Of a stretch of 64,000 nt of DNA, positions 45,787 to 57,393 are shown one piece after another (position 1 is the stretch's first letter; every line of letters starts with the position of its first letter). The position numbers and the translations under genes were made by a program. The DNA is from Calycina herbarum (Eukaryota > Ascomycota > Leotiomycetes > Helotiales > Pezizellaceae): the NCBI GenBank assembly GCA_001414485.1, contig LLEY01000077.1:222666-286665 (forward strand), read 5' to 3'. Under the pieces are notes generated by a model. It searched no databases and had not been told where the DNA came from. It was given only the letters and a program-made list of their open reading frames with translations.

Positions 45787-46626
45787 ATGGCAAATAACAC
45801 AGAAGAATATTTCACGATCAAGTTTCAGACACCCCCACAGCCTCATCTCCATGATTACAACCGACTTCTCCTATCCTCATCCCAACCCCCGGAAATCCCA
45901 TCCGATTTCCTCTCCGCTCTAGCAGTTCGCGAGAAAGTTTTTGTGGAGGAACAACGTGCTTGTCCGTTGGAACACCATATTGATTTCGATGATGCGAGAT
46001 CTTGTCATTGGGTTGCGTTTTCCTCTTCGTCTGATCAGCCCAAATCCCCGTCAGATTCAAGCTCTATCTCAAAATCAGCAGATGGGGATGAGGATGATAG
46101 AGAAAGATCAATCGGGACAATCCGACTTATACCCTTCCCACAATCTGATCTCCATCCTGAGCCGGGTTCACACCACTACGCTCCCCCACTGGCTTATAGC
46201 CCTCCTGCTCCTGCTGAAGAGATCTTCTTCTCCCCTCCCCCGAAATTTGAAAAAGATCGAGCAACGAGTTTCCACGATGGAGTAGAGCCTTACATCAAGC
46301 TCGGCCATTGGGCTGTCTTGCCTGAGTGGAGGGGAAAGGGGGTTGGTGATGCACTTGTTGAGAGTGCGCTTGAATGGGTCATGGGGAATAGGAATTGGGC
46401 TGAGGGTTCGGGGGAAGGGGGATATGGGAAATGGAGGGGCTTGGTTTGTGTTCATGCTCAGGAGATGGCTGTTAGGGCTTGGGTGAGGAATGGGTTTGTG
46501 GTTGATGAGGGGATGGGTGTTTGGTGGGAAGCGGGAATTAAGCATTGGGGGATGTGGAGGAGGGTTGATTTGGTACGGGTTGAGAAGGTGGGGGTGGAGA
46601 AGGAGGCAGTTGAGATGAGTGATTAG
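45787..46626 (+). CDS. GNAT-family N-acetyltransferase
   Basis: Single 279-codon frame from a good ATG. The N-terminal block LSALAVREKVFVEEQRACPLEHHIDFDDARSCHWVAF is the typical first motif of fungal GNAT proteins. The acetyl-CoA-binding motif is LGHWAVLPEWRGKGVGDALVESALEW (about residues 179-204), with the R/Q-x-x-G-x-G/A signature as RGKGVG. A further conserved piece is HAQEMAVRAWVRNGFVVDEG. A 40-residue Ser/Asp/Glu-rich insert (about 77-110) and a Pro-rich loop (about 135-155) lengthen it relative to a minimal domain. It should transfer an acetyl group from acetyl-CoA to an amine; the substrate is unknown. No secretion signal is visible. Codons in the last third become G-rich. Confidence 0.85.
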   Translation: MANNTEEYFTIKFQTPPQPHLHDYNRLLLSSSQPPEIPSDFLSALAVREKVFVEEQRACPLEHHIDFDDARSCHWVAFSSSSDQPKSPSDSSSISKSADGDEDDRERSIGTIRLIPFPQSDLHPEPGSHHYAPPLAYSPPAPAEEIFFSPPPKFEKDRATSFHDGVEPYIKLGHWAVLPEWRGKGVGDALVESALEWVMGNRNWAEGSGEGGYGKWRGLVCVHAQEMAVRAWVRNGFVVDEGMGVWWEAGIKHWGMWRRVDLVRVEKVGVEKEAVEMSD

Positions 46627-47654
46627 CGACTCTGGAGGAATCTTCATTTTTCGTCGAGTTGGTGAACGTTTGAGCGAGCGTTTCCGATGAGGGCTGTTCT
46701 TTATTGAAGAGCTGGTTGATGTCTTGCTTGACCAGGGTAGACACAGGATATTGTTGGCGTGATCTGGGATATGGACCAAAAAGCAACAACAATTCCTAAG
46801 AAAATATAGCATTTTCATTTTCCTTACAAATTTCAACCGTTGCGTGGAACTTCCTCTCCGATTTTTCACTTTCGTAGAGAATATGGTGCAATAACGTTTC
46901 GAAATAGGAGGTAGAGCCGGTCGTGTAGTCCTGAACGACGCTGTTGACGCTGAACATTATATGAGCTCAGCGCGGAAAGGAATTCTCTAAAATACAGATG
47001 CAGTTTCCCACTTTCTCCTCCAAATACTACCAGGAGCAGCAGAAAAGTGTGACCTATTCCGTTGAGGTTGTAGAAATCCAAAGATTGGCTCGGTATCGGT
47101 CCTACCTTTTTCCATGCCAAGGTTCTCGACTTCCAGGGGGAGCCTTGAACAGCTCTCGGCCCTCATTTTGAGGCCAACGACACAGCACTTTTTCGAAATC
47201 AATATTTCCTCCCCCAGGGCTAAATGGCCTTCGGACCTTCCCTCTTTGTGTCAGCCATCAACCATTAATATGGTTATACATGCGTCCCTTGCCTCTGCTC
47301 CTCAATTGAGTCGATTCTCCCATTGTAACACCATCACTTCATCACCACCTTTCCACCCCTCGGCCACGTCCGAGCCCTCATTCCACTCCATCCGCTCTCC
47401 GCTGTGTCGTACAGAATACGACCCCTCGAGCATCACAAAGCGTCGCAGCTTATGCCGCCGGGAAGGTGTTGATGATTGTTTGCTTCTCAAGTTGTGGCAA
47501 TTGTCTAGGTCTACCATGACTCGATATGCCTGCACCTAGCAGCGCATTGCAGCAGCAAGCTGGTAACGTTTCACAGCAGTGCTCGTTTTCCGCAAGTTCA
47601 CCTGTTGTGCTACAAAAGCGCTGGCAACCCCCCCGTTCCTTCCTAGTTGCAGTC
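46627..47654. other. gene-free stretch before the box array
   Basis: No supported gene. Short frames on both strands overlap and lack motifs. The area around 47540-47640 contains degenerate GTTGTGC/TTGCAG strings that may be decayed relatives of the array that follows. Confidence 0.4.
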
Positions 47655-50600
47655 TTTTGTTGCAAATCTCTCCATCCCTGACCTAGTCAATTCATTCTTG
47701 GGCTTGTCCAGGCTGAAGTGCAACACAAAGAGGTGGATTTGACCTTCCAAATCGGCAATTGTCTCTTCTTGTTGCAAATCGCATTATCCTGGTCATGAAG
47801 CTGTTCCCTGTTGCTGTTGAGTTCCCTACAGCTGATTTCATGGATAGCTGCAACACTACAGTACGTAGTTTGCGGGTAGCCTAGGACTAGTTGTCTCGTG
47901 CTACTTGCATCCGACGTCATTCCAAGCTGGACTTGTAGCAGTTGGACCTCTTCAAGCTTTGAAAACAGCAAACTATATGGAATCATTGCAAACCATCCTG
48001 CTGTCAATTGAGTACAGAGGTAGCTCTACCTAAACGTTGCCTTTGGCATCACCATGGTAGTGTCAATAGTTTCAGCCCTATTCCCTGAACAGTGGAAGCA
48101 CCTCACTCAACCCTTGTTGTTTTAGCCCGCTTCTGTCACCCTCGAACAAGCTATTGATCTTGGTCATTATCTGAAGTTTGTTGCAGATCGCTTCTACCCC
48201 TGTCGTAGATGGCGCCTGTCAAGCTCTCCTTGATGGACTTGTTACAAACCGCATATACCCTGCTGTCTTACTCGGTCACCTGCAAGCTTGCAACGCCGTC
48301 TTTCAGACCACCAAGTTTTATCCACAATTTAGCTTCGATCCAGTTTGACTTCGCCATGTTGAGATTTCGTTGCATTTCGCTTTCCCCCTGATCCTGGTCA
48401 TTTTCACCCACTTTCTTTGTGGAACAGCGCCGCCAATCTTTTGTCTCTCTTTTTCCCATATGTGCTTCCCATTATCGTTTCCGATATCTCTTTGACTGCC
48501 CTAGATCAAGCTTTTGTTGCATTTCGCTGTACCCCAGACCCTAGTCATCCGTCGGATGACGGCTCTCAATCTGTCAATCTTCAATATCTTTCCTTCCCCT
48601 TGTTATGTCGAACATGCATTTGTTGCGATTCGCTTCATACCTGATCCTTGTTATTCTCGGAGGCCTTTGGTTCATTCTAACAGCCCCCGTGAGCTTTGAT
48701 CTTATTTTCCCATCTTGAATTCCATTTCAGCTAGGAATGGGAATATGTTGCATGTCGTTATGCCCTGTATCCTAGCAACTTTTGAGAACCAGTCAATTCT
48801 TGTCAATCATTCCCCCTCCAGATTACCCCAGCCACTCCATCGCTCCAGATCCAGCTTTTGTTGCAATTCGCTTCCACCCTGACCCTTGTAAGATTCAATG
48901 ACAAGTGCAATCTTTAGAACAATCTAACCGCGGCGATATTTGTCTATCGTTGATTCTCATGAAGTACATGCTAGATTGTCGTTTGTTGCAGTTCGCATAT
49001 ACCCTCATTCAAGTCGACTTGTGTTTCATTGAATGGGCCGGACGCTAGCTTGCTTCAATAGCTCCGATACTTTGGGTTCTTTTATGAAATACAGGTAAGA
49101 CTGTCTTTTATTGCAAGACGCATTCTCACCCACCACGCTTGGTACTTGTTGCTAGACTCTAGGAAATGAACTAGAGCAAGTGGTCTTAATAGCTGACTCC
49201 TTGTCCAGGTCACTAGCTTCTTCAAGGGCTCCGATGCTACTTTTCCCTAATTGGATATATGCCAGATTGTATTTTATTTTGTTGAAATTCGCATCGCCAC
49301 TAACCACACATGGTGCATGTTGCTAGAATCTAAGGAATGAACCAGCGCAACGGCCTGATTAGCTCACCACGCCCCGGTCCAATTTACTAACTTCTCCAAC
49401 GGTCCCGTTATCCCTCCATCTTTAGTTCCCTCATATATCATATATTAAACTGTGTTTTGTTGCAGTTCGCATCGCCCTTGATCCCTGTTTGGTGCTCTAC
49501 TAGAAATCAAGGGAGTGAGCTGGCGCCACGGTCTTGTTGGTTTATTAGCTGGGCCAGGACACTGGCGTGCTTCATCCACGGCCCCGACAGTCTTTCATAA
49601 TCAACTACCCGCTTAATTGTTTCTTGTTGCATTTCGCATCGCCCTTGATCCATGCTAGAAACTAGGTAATGAACAGGCGCAACTTGCCTGGTCATTTTAC
49701 TCGGTGGCTCAGGTTGCTAGCTTCATTGACGGCTCCGATACTCGTCCATTTTGGAGTTTTTTATACCCTCCAGGTTCTCTTTTGTTGTATGTCGCAAGTG
49801 CCTTGATCCATGTCTAGTGCTTGCTAAGATCAAGGGTTGAGTGAACTAGTGCAACGATTCTTTTTGGTTCATTGAGTGGGCCGCTACTCTCCCTTGTTTA
49901 ATTCCCTTGATATGCCCTCTAAAATGTCTTTTGTTGCATTTCGCATGTGCCTTGATCCCTGCTTCCTGTTAGCTAGAATCTAATTACTTGACAAGTAAGG
50001 TCAAATGGAGTCTTTAGTTCACGACGATAGTTTTCCCGATGACATCGCATGTTGTCAATGATCTCATATTGCAACTTTACACTCATCCTATAGCATGGAA
50101 CTCGTTTCCTGTCATAGGAATATCTAGATAACCATCAATTTGCCCTAACACAAGTCTGCACGTACACCTTACGAAGTAAGAATTCTATCGTCGACGTCTG
50201 CTCTCGGCCTCACATGAGGTTCTACGGGAAACGACGACGTGTCATTTTCCTTTAGATTCCCGAGAAACTCTCGGGATTTATTAACGGGGATTTGGAAAAG
50301 CTTGTCGCCGGTACTAGATTTCTTCTCCCGTCGGTTCCTGTTGTCGGCAAGACGGCAATCGATAGATTAAGTTTGCTCGTTTCACGGTACGTGAGAGCGA
50401 GATATCCACTTTTGTTAGATGGCGTCGGGATCTAGAACGGTAATTTTGTTTTCTGTTACCCCACAAACGTGTTTTCTGACACTTGACACTTGTTTCCCGC
50501 CGAGCCTCGAATGTTGAAGTGAAATGGTAGCCGAAAATATGCCTTTGAATGTAATACGTTGCTTTTGGGAATTTTCTTTTTGTCGTCCTTTCGGTTGGAT

Positions 50601-52146
50601 CATGAAAGATCGAGAGTTGATAGGCTACTAAATTTCATTTTCCCGTTCCATTTCCTCATACCGGTGTTCAGATTCCCGGAAGAGCATATTCCTCCGTCAG
50701 AGGATACTTCGGAATTTAGGAGGTTATCCCGATCTTAGTGGAGCTCCCTTGGAAGCATCATTTCCTATTGATGTCTGGTTCGGTTCCTTTCTCAGGTTAC
50801 ACTGGGGCTAGGAAACCTGTATTGGGGGAATGGGGGGAGTTTGTTGCATGTCGCTTCTTGGGGTCCCTGTTTGATTTCCTATTCTGGTTTGGGGATTTGA
50901 AGCTTGGAGGATGGTAGGGTTGGAGGGATAGGGTTAGGGAGCGAGGCCTAGCCATTTCAGGTTACACGGGGGTTTAATGCTGGATTGAGATCCTTTGTTG
51001 CAAGTCGCTTCGTGGCATGTCCCTGTTGGTTTTCAAGTCTGGAATCTTGTACTAAGAATCCTTTGGAATAAGGGGGAGGGAGTTTCGTTGCGTTTGTACC
51101 GTTTGCCGGCTTCCTTCACAAGTTGGATGGTATACTGTGATGTACTTGGTTCTGGACCACAATCGAGAATATTTTGTTGCATATCGACCCAGGGGCTGCC
51201 ATGGCCGCAACTCACTAACATTGTTCATGATTTATTTCACTGTGAATACTTTCTTCTAGACCGCAGTTGGGAATATTTTGTTGCATGTCGGCCTGGTACG
51301 GGACCACAAGTCTCTAATTTTATGATGATGTATTGGTTTTAGAAGTGGCCAATATCTATTGGACCTCGGCAGGGTAACGTTTACAGACTTCATGCATAAA
51401 ATAGACACTGACCTTCCTACTTTTGTATTTCGCTGTGAGGTACTTGGTTCCAGACCACAATTGGGAAATTTTTGGTGCATATCGAAGACCCGTGGCAGTG
51501 ACAACTCCATTTTCTCTGGCAGGGGTCGGGGTGATTTCTCTGGCTTCTAGTTTGTAATTAGCTGGGGATTGATTGGATTTGTTGCAGTTCGATATTTCTT
51601 CCGGTTACGCAGCCCTTTGGGGTTCTAATGATATGACGGATGATATAATTAACTAGGCCGAACTATTCTCATTTGAGGGTATAGTCTGGTTTTAGTCGGA
51701 ATCTAGCTGGGTTTTCCCCAATTTGTTGCACTTCGAGAGTTTCTCCGATTGCGCAGCCCTTCAAGATTTCAGTACTATGACTATATCTTATAAGCTATTA
51801 CCTTTCGAGAGGTAGTTTGGTTTTATGAGTTTGTTGCATATCGCATAACCCATTCACCTGTTTGGTTTACCACATAGTTCTAATGACATCGATATTACTC
51901 TTTGAGTTTGATAAAAAGTTTACTTTTAGTAAAGATCTAGTTGGGATTCATGATTTTGTTGCATTTCGATACACCCCTGCAAGTCTCTTTAGCCTTATTT
52001 TAGTTATATTTCTGTTGCAATTCGAGATACACTTGCAACTTCTTGGTCTGGTGCTAATTTCATTGACTTGACCTTTCTCTCTTAGGCAATAGTAAGCATG
52101 TATGGTTTGCCTTTAGTCAAGTTTCCAAGAATTTGTTGCACATCGT
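47655..52146 (+). repeat. array of about 27 spaced TTTTGTTGCANNTCGC boxes
   Basis: The same 14-16 base box recurs in one orientation, beginning at about 47655, 47769, 48177, 48239, 48365, 48512, 48619, 48744, 48856, 48982, 49106, 49277, 49455, 49624, 49780, 49929, 50840, 50994, 51172, 51276, 51470, 51578, 51722, 51830, 51954, 52011 and 52132. Spacing is mostly 105-190 bp, with a long gap at 49945-50839. In the left and middle parts the box usually continues into NTNNNCCCTGATCC; in the right part the last C of TCGC is often A (TCGA). Spacers are largely unalike, except at 49000-49950, where units of about 170 bp are recognisably tandem. No long reading frame crosses the array. I know of no named element with this structure. 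Confidence 0.85.
49040..49945 (+). repeat. best-preserved 170-bp tandem units of the box array
   Basis: Here the repeats share two further blocks besides the GTTGCA box: one like AATGAACCAGCGCAACGG (near 49170, 49335, 49515, 49675, 49842) and one like GCTTCTTCAAGGGCTCCGA (near 49045, 49215, 49388, 49568, 49718). This shows that the array arose by tandem duplication of a unit of about 170 bp, and that outside this part the spacers have drifted beyond recognition. Confidence 0.75.
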
Positions 52147-52374
52147 ACACCCCTGCATATTTTAGTTATCAAGCTATGTTTCTTAGGTTCATCATGCTTA
52201 TCTACTTTGGATTTATAGGAAAGGACGGTTTGCTTTTGGTCTCCTGAAATATATTTCGTGCAGGGTTTATATTCCCCAGAAAACAAGAACTTCATGCCAA
52301 GTTGTCTTTTTTTTCATAATTCTATTTAATTAATCTTAAGAAATAAAGGGAGCAAATTAGGTACGGAGAACGAC
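52147..52374. other. spacer between box array and fold-back element
   Basis: AT-rich, no gene or recognisable repeat beyond a possible decayed box near 52253 (TTTCGTGCAGG). Confidence 0.4.
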
Positions 52375-53312
52375 ATCAAAAGAATAGAGACGACAAAGCA
52401 TTGCGCTATGATGCCCTGAGAGCCCTGTAATCTGCTTCTGATTTGCTTCTGCTATTTGTTCAGAGAAATGGCCTTCAAATTGAGAATAAACCACAACACC
52501 TAAACTGAATTAGCAGCAACTCTATTGTATCGTCAATTAGACATTAAGGAGTCCTTCTGGATGTTTTGGGTGTTTTTCTGATCGCTTTTGGGCGTACTGT
52601 TGTTGTTTTAGATTGCGGCAGAGGAGACTTTTTTCCCGAGAGCGATATCAGCCTATGGAAGGCCTATGAACCCTAGATTACAGGAAGTCCAGTCAATTTA
52701 CTCTTCAGAGCATTTTACAGCGCACTGCCCTGTATTCTCCATGCGGGGAAGTCTTAAGCGAAATATCCCCGAGCAGTAACTATTCCCAGAATATTTCCGA
52801 GCTAATTTCTCTGAGCATATATTTCCGAGCCAGAGTATTATTTCCGAGCCAATATCTCCGTGCATATTTATTTCTGAGCAATTATTTCCGAGCATTCATC
52901 TCCGAACAATTATTTTCCGAACAATTAATTCCGAGCAATTAATTCCGAGTAGATATCTACGAGATATCGCCGAGTATGTACCTCCGAGCATTTATTTCCG
53001 AGAACAGAAGACACTCGGACAAAAGTCCGGAGGAAACGGTCGGAGAAAACATTCGGAGGTGGTGCGGAGAAAACAAGTCTCACTCGGAGTTATCTTACTC
53101 GCAGATCTTTTTCCTTTTTACTGTCAAAGATATAGAGCAGTGCGCTGTAATGCGCTGTAGAGTGCCCTGAAGAGTAATCTAAGTGGACCTCCCTGTAATT
53201 TAGGGCCCAGAGGCCTTCCCATAGGCTTCTTACAGGGCTGACTGAAAAGCATAAGTTTTCGGGGCAGATTACAAGGCATTATAGCGTAGTGCTTTGTACT
53301 CTCTATACTTTT
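52375..53312. mobile_element. fold-back element with long inverted arms
   Basis: Outer arms: 52375-52435 (AAAGAATAGAGACGACAAAGC...) is the inverted counterpart of 53260-53312 (GTGCTTTGTACTCTCTATAC...). Inner arms: 52650-52735 (CAGCCTATGGAAGGCCTATG, TTTACTCTTCAGAGC, ACAGCGCACTGCC) is the inverted counterpart of 53135-53235. A roughly 200-base stretch in the left arm (52440-52640) has no counterpart on the right, so it is probably an insertion or a diverged segment. The centre (52760-53095) is an array of short CCGAGC-type repeats. No transposase frame is present. The structure fits a non-autonomous fold-back or MITE-like DNA transposon. Confidence 0.7.
52765..53095. repeat. CCGAGC/CGGAG short-repeat array, internally inverted
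   Basis: At least a dozen near-copies of ATTTCCGAGCAATTA-like units (period about 14-20 bp) from 52765 to 53005. From about 53013 the same motif appears in the opposite sense (CTCGGACA, GTCCGGAGG, GGTCGGAGAA, TTCGGAGG, TGCGGAGAA). The array therefore continues the fold-back symmetry into the centre of the element. Confidence 0.8.
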
Positions 53313-54427
53313 CACGGCGTCCTCCGTAGTTGGGATTTTTTTAGTTTAGAGATATTTATCTCACCCTCTTTAAAAATTTACAACAAATCAACCACCTTTC
53401 CAAATTTCTCGAAAGTAGTCTTAAACGAATGGTATTTACTCTCTCTATACTCTTACAAAGCGGGGAGTAGATTTCTTGGTGTAAACAAAAAAGAATCACG
53501 ATAGCTAGAGAAAGCACTTTTTCTTCCTCTACTTTTGGTCTTTTTGCCCAGTCACGCATATGTGGTAATCCCAATTGTATGCTCTTGTGGGAGAACCGTA
53601 GATGGCGCTTCTCGATCTGAAGTTCAGAGCTTTAGATTTCCGACTCCTGAGGGTCTTTTCAAATGAACTGTCCGCGAAGCATCGCTATACTAGCTAAAGT
53701 AGCTTCTAACCATACAAGTACTTTTAGAAGTAAAACTTGCTTCGACAGCAACAGTACTAAATCCTCGTGAATGTGAAAGTGGGCTTCCAGCTTTGTACGT
53801 TCGCACTGGCTTCTCGTGGCTTTTTTGCTTTTGGCCATCTTCCTGGAGCCGCTACACTATTGTTGTATGAAGCTTATTAACGAAAATCTTTGCCTCTTAT
53901 ACGATAGACATCAGGAAGATATGAAATTCATTGATGGAATAGTTTTCTCATCTCTTGTACATAATAAATTCAAGACTTGACATTAGCGAGAAACGACTAC
54001 TCTCTACTTACTTCTCAAACTAGATTGTATAAAAGGGGAGGAAGAAAGGAGACTAAAGTAAGTAATTCAGTTCTTCTCCTAATATATTTGGGTACTGGTT
54101 TCTAGTAGAGCTCTAAAGAGATTCAAAACCCAAAGACGTAATTTGCTTGCATACGCTAGAAGTTATGTTACTTTTCAAGCAAAAGCACAAATGAACTACT
54201 TTATCTATCAAATCAACTGTTTCAGGTTTAATAATAATTCAAAAAAGTACTGCATCATGTTAGATTCCGAGCGATGCTAAAAGGGATCCAAATCCTAAAT
54301 CTCCTTTTGTAGTTGAGAACAATATGCGACCGGAAACTGCTGATAGGGCCGATCGGAATCTCGCGACTGATTTAACGGGGGTGTACCTGAACTTTTCCTC
54401 AAAAGTTTCCCCTACAGGCATCTCATG
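53313..54427. other. gene-free AT-rich stretch
   Basis: No supported gene; only short frames. Lies between the fold-back element and the 3' end of the HET relic. Confidence 0.45.
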
Positions 54428-56197
54428 TCACCGAGTCCACCATATATGGTCTTTAGGAAGAGAACAGTCAGCTGGATTTTGCTTGTAAAGTTCCGCAAGT
54501 CCGTTGCAAATGGTTATTAGTTTTTCTGACCGGCTTTCAGCCTCTGCCCTAAGGTAAAACAACAGATTGAGTACACAATTATGAAAGCATTGTCCCAGTT
54601 CTTTAGACGCAGGTCGTAATAGTTTCGGGTAACTCTCGCTATCAGCTACCATGGTTTTCCATAAGGCTTGAGTACGATCTTATCCATCGCGCATGGTAAG
54701 AGGCAGCACATTACATAGTTCGAGCATCGATGGTAAGAACTGTGCTGCCATGCCCGCAGTATTGCCCCCGCCTGAAATATCGATACCTATTTTGGCTAAA
54801 ATGCCTATCTTGGAACCCCTGAGTTGGAATGCTCGTCCACATACATGTCGATAGGGAGACAGGTTCTGAGGAGCATAAGCTACATTGTATAAAATGCTTC
54901 GCGGTCTACGTCGGTCTAGCCCAAGTCTTCGATCCATTCGATGTTTCGAGAGTTCCTGCAAAGCAGGAATCCAGGATGGAAGATTGGGAGTTGAAGTTTT
55001 ATCGCTTCCGAGTGATAGAAAGGCTAGGTCTGGACATGTTTCCAAGCATAATTTGATCGCTTTTGCCCACACATCCAAGACGTCGATATTGTAATCAGCT
55101 TTGATACCAAGGGGAACCTCTGTCTCCAGCATGAGTTGAACGATACCGAGAATACTATAAAGCGTGTCTCTTAGGTCTAAACACCGCATCATTGAAATTC
55201 TGAACAACAACTCCGTCAGGACTGTGCCAGAACTGAACTTCCCATGACAGGCCGCTAGCTTATCCCTAAACGCCAAAGTATCCGAAGAAGCAGACCCCAC
55301 GAAGTCTCGTGATAGCATGGCTCGAGTCGGCTCGTTTTCTGGGATGCCATATCGCTGAAGGAATGGTTTCCATCCTGACAGGCGGAAGTACTTTACTAGG
55401 AATCCAAGTTTATGCCAATCAAACTTTCGATCACCACACAAGACTTCTATCTTTCGCACAAACGCAGTCTCCTATAACGTCCACCGACGATAGAGCCAAG
55501 ACCGCCCGAAAAATTACGTCCATGCGAGCCAGGTGGTGGGATAGGGTTCTTGAAGGCCGAATCTTTCCATATAAGAACCCGGAGAATAAGATCATCACCA
55601 GGATCGTAAGCTTCAATATCTTGGTCGCTTAATTTACCGGCATTCGCAAGGTCATATATTAGACCTACAAACCTGGTTTAGATCTATAGGGCTGCTAGAG
55701 AATCTGTGCTACCAGGTCTACGCCATACAATTACTGACCTCGCTTAAGCGTATATTTTTAACATCATAGCAACCTAGATCGATTTTTCGAGCATGTTTTT
55801 CTAGTCAATTCAAAGACAGCCTATCCAGAGATATCCTGTTTCTCCGAACTCTACTAGTTGGACAAGAGCCTCGAATAGATTGAGAAATACGAAGATCCAA
55901 CCATCGTTGCAACGAATCCTGTTGTACTCTCCAGTCCAGTCCACATCACGTTTTTGAAATTCCTCGTTCGAGAGGAATGGTTCATCTGTAGGAAGGTAGG
56001 CTCTGTCCGGTGGGAATGGATTACCCTAGGTGTACAACAAGGCCTTGTAAGGCGCATTGGGCAAGAGGGAAGACTTGGATGTTGCAGGAAAGCTCAGTTT
56101 CGCTTTCCTGGCTGTGACGGATCTTCAAAATTCGAATGCATTCCTGGTCTTGGACAAGCTCTGGATATTGATAGAGAGAATCATCGGCGACTGCCAT
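54428..56197 (-). pseudogene. broken HET-domain (heterokaryon incompatibility) gene
   Basis: Read on the minus strand, an ATG at 56197 opens ECIRILKIRHSQESETELSC, a usual HET-protein beginning. After a one-base frame shift near 56040 comes the HET domain: LLYT*GNP, DGWIFVFLNLFEALVQLVEF and ETGYLWIGCL*ID* (from a SYTWG...LWIDAICIDQ-type pattern). Then follow VGLIYDLANAGKLSDQD, a further shift, RSWLYRRWTL*ETAF and RKIEVLCGDRKFDW, and a 259-codon open stretch (54680-55459) ending in an in-frame stop before the C-terminal DRTQALWKTMVADS block, whose frame runs on to 54428. At least five stops (some TAG in place of Trp or Gln codons, as RIP makes) and two frame shifts disable it. Intact relatives control vegetative incompatibility. 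It is clearly a relic, not an assembly slip. Confidence 0.8.
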
Positions 56198-57393
56198 ATT
56201 AGCGCACTATTTCAATGTCAGTGCTTGCAATTCTGACACTGATTTCAGCTGTCGAATGCCCGAGGCTTCAATCGGGGCTGTCACGTGCTCATGTACAGAT
56301 TTTAAGTGGCTGTGCGTTGCTGGTGGCTGAAGGTCAACAGCGAAGTAGATCGATCGGGCATGAAAAATTTCGATAAATGCACAATATCATATATTCTCAG
56401 TACACAGATAGTCTTCTAATTTAGCATTCCCCGTAACCATAAAAGGACCTTCGTGTCTAAAGATATTCGTCCTCTCATACCAATGCGGGATTCCTAACTG
56501 TGTGATGGCTGGGGAACTAACGAACCACATTAAACTCGATCTCAAGTTCATGACTACATGACTATAAACTCAAAGTTCGCATTTTCGTACAGACTTCTTT
56601 TGTGTGAGATCTAGTTCCAAATTAGCTTCAAATCATCCAAGTATTTCGAAAGTAAACATCGGTTCGACAGTAAGGCAATACCGTGAACCCCTCTAGCATG
56701 AAACAAAACCCTTCTGTACTCTCCAAGTCTCCCAGAGATAAAAGGAAAATTCCTCCAGCTGTGAATAATTCTAACAATCATACTAAAAAGAGAAAAGGAA
56801 AAACTACAACCAAGCTACATCGTTTAAACAAAACAGAGCGTACCAATCCCTACCAAGCCAAACCACAAGAAAAACGAGAAGCTCCAGGATCTCGTGGCTC
56901 ACCCGGCCTCGCTTGAAGTCTCGAACGTTCCCGACCCACCACTCCTTCATCGCAGCTCTCTACATGGGTCTTTTTCTCCAGGGATACTGTGAATAAGTCT
57001 TGATAGTTACCAAACGGGCTCCGGTGCATCGACAAACAAGTGCGGGTGGATATTTTCTATCGAACAATGATACCCGTGAACTTATAATCTTCACTGTCAA
57101 CTCCAAGGTCTCACATAGTCAAGAACTCGAGGAACTAATATGCTATCCCGGAACTTCCACCAAAATCACTTGCATCTCATCCAATTCATGACCAGAAATC
57201 ATCTCAAATCCATCATGAAACGACTAAAAGAAATTCTTGAATCAGCAGTAGTCTCTCTAAGAACACCCCCATACCGAGAATATCATAGACTATCCCACCA
57301 AAAGAAAAGACCGCATTATCATCACCCTCCGAAATTCGAAGTAACACCGCCAACTAACCCGGAGCCAAAGATTTGTGACGGGAAAAGGGCAAA
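56198..57393. other. gene-free stretch
   Basis: Between the start of the HET relic and the 3' end of the WSC gene. Lysine-rich open frames at 56683-57397 begin with non-ATG codons and show only low-complexity sequence. I see nothing supportable. Confidence 0.45.

Noticed and set aside
47655..52146. CRISPR-like array
   Set aside because: Spacing is irregular (57-408 bp), the repeat is only about 15 bases, and the genome is eukaryotic.
47655..52146. Array as rDNA fragments (the reverse complement GCGAAATGC occurs in 5.8S rRNA)
   Set aside because: Only nine bases agree and the surrounding bases differ in every copy.
47655..52146. Array boxes as splice acceptors (TTTTGTTGCAG)
   Set aside because: Most copies read GCAT, GCAA or GCAC rather than GCAG, and no exon-like frames follow.
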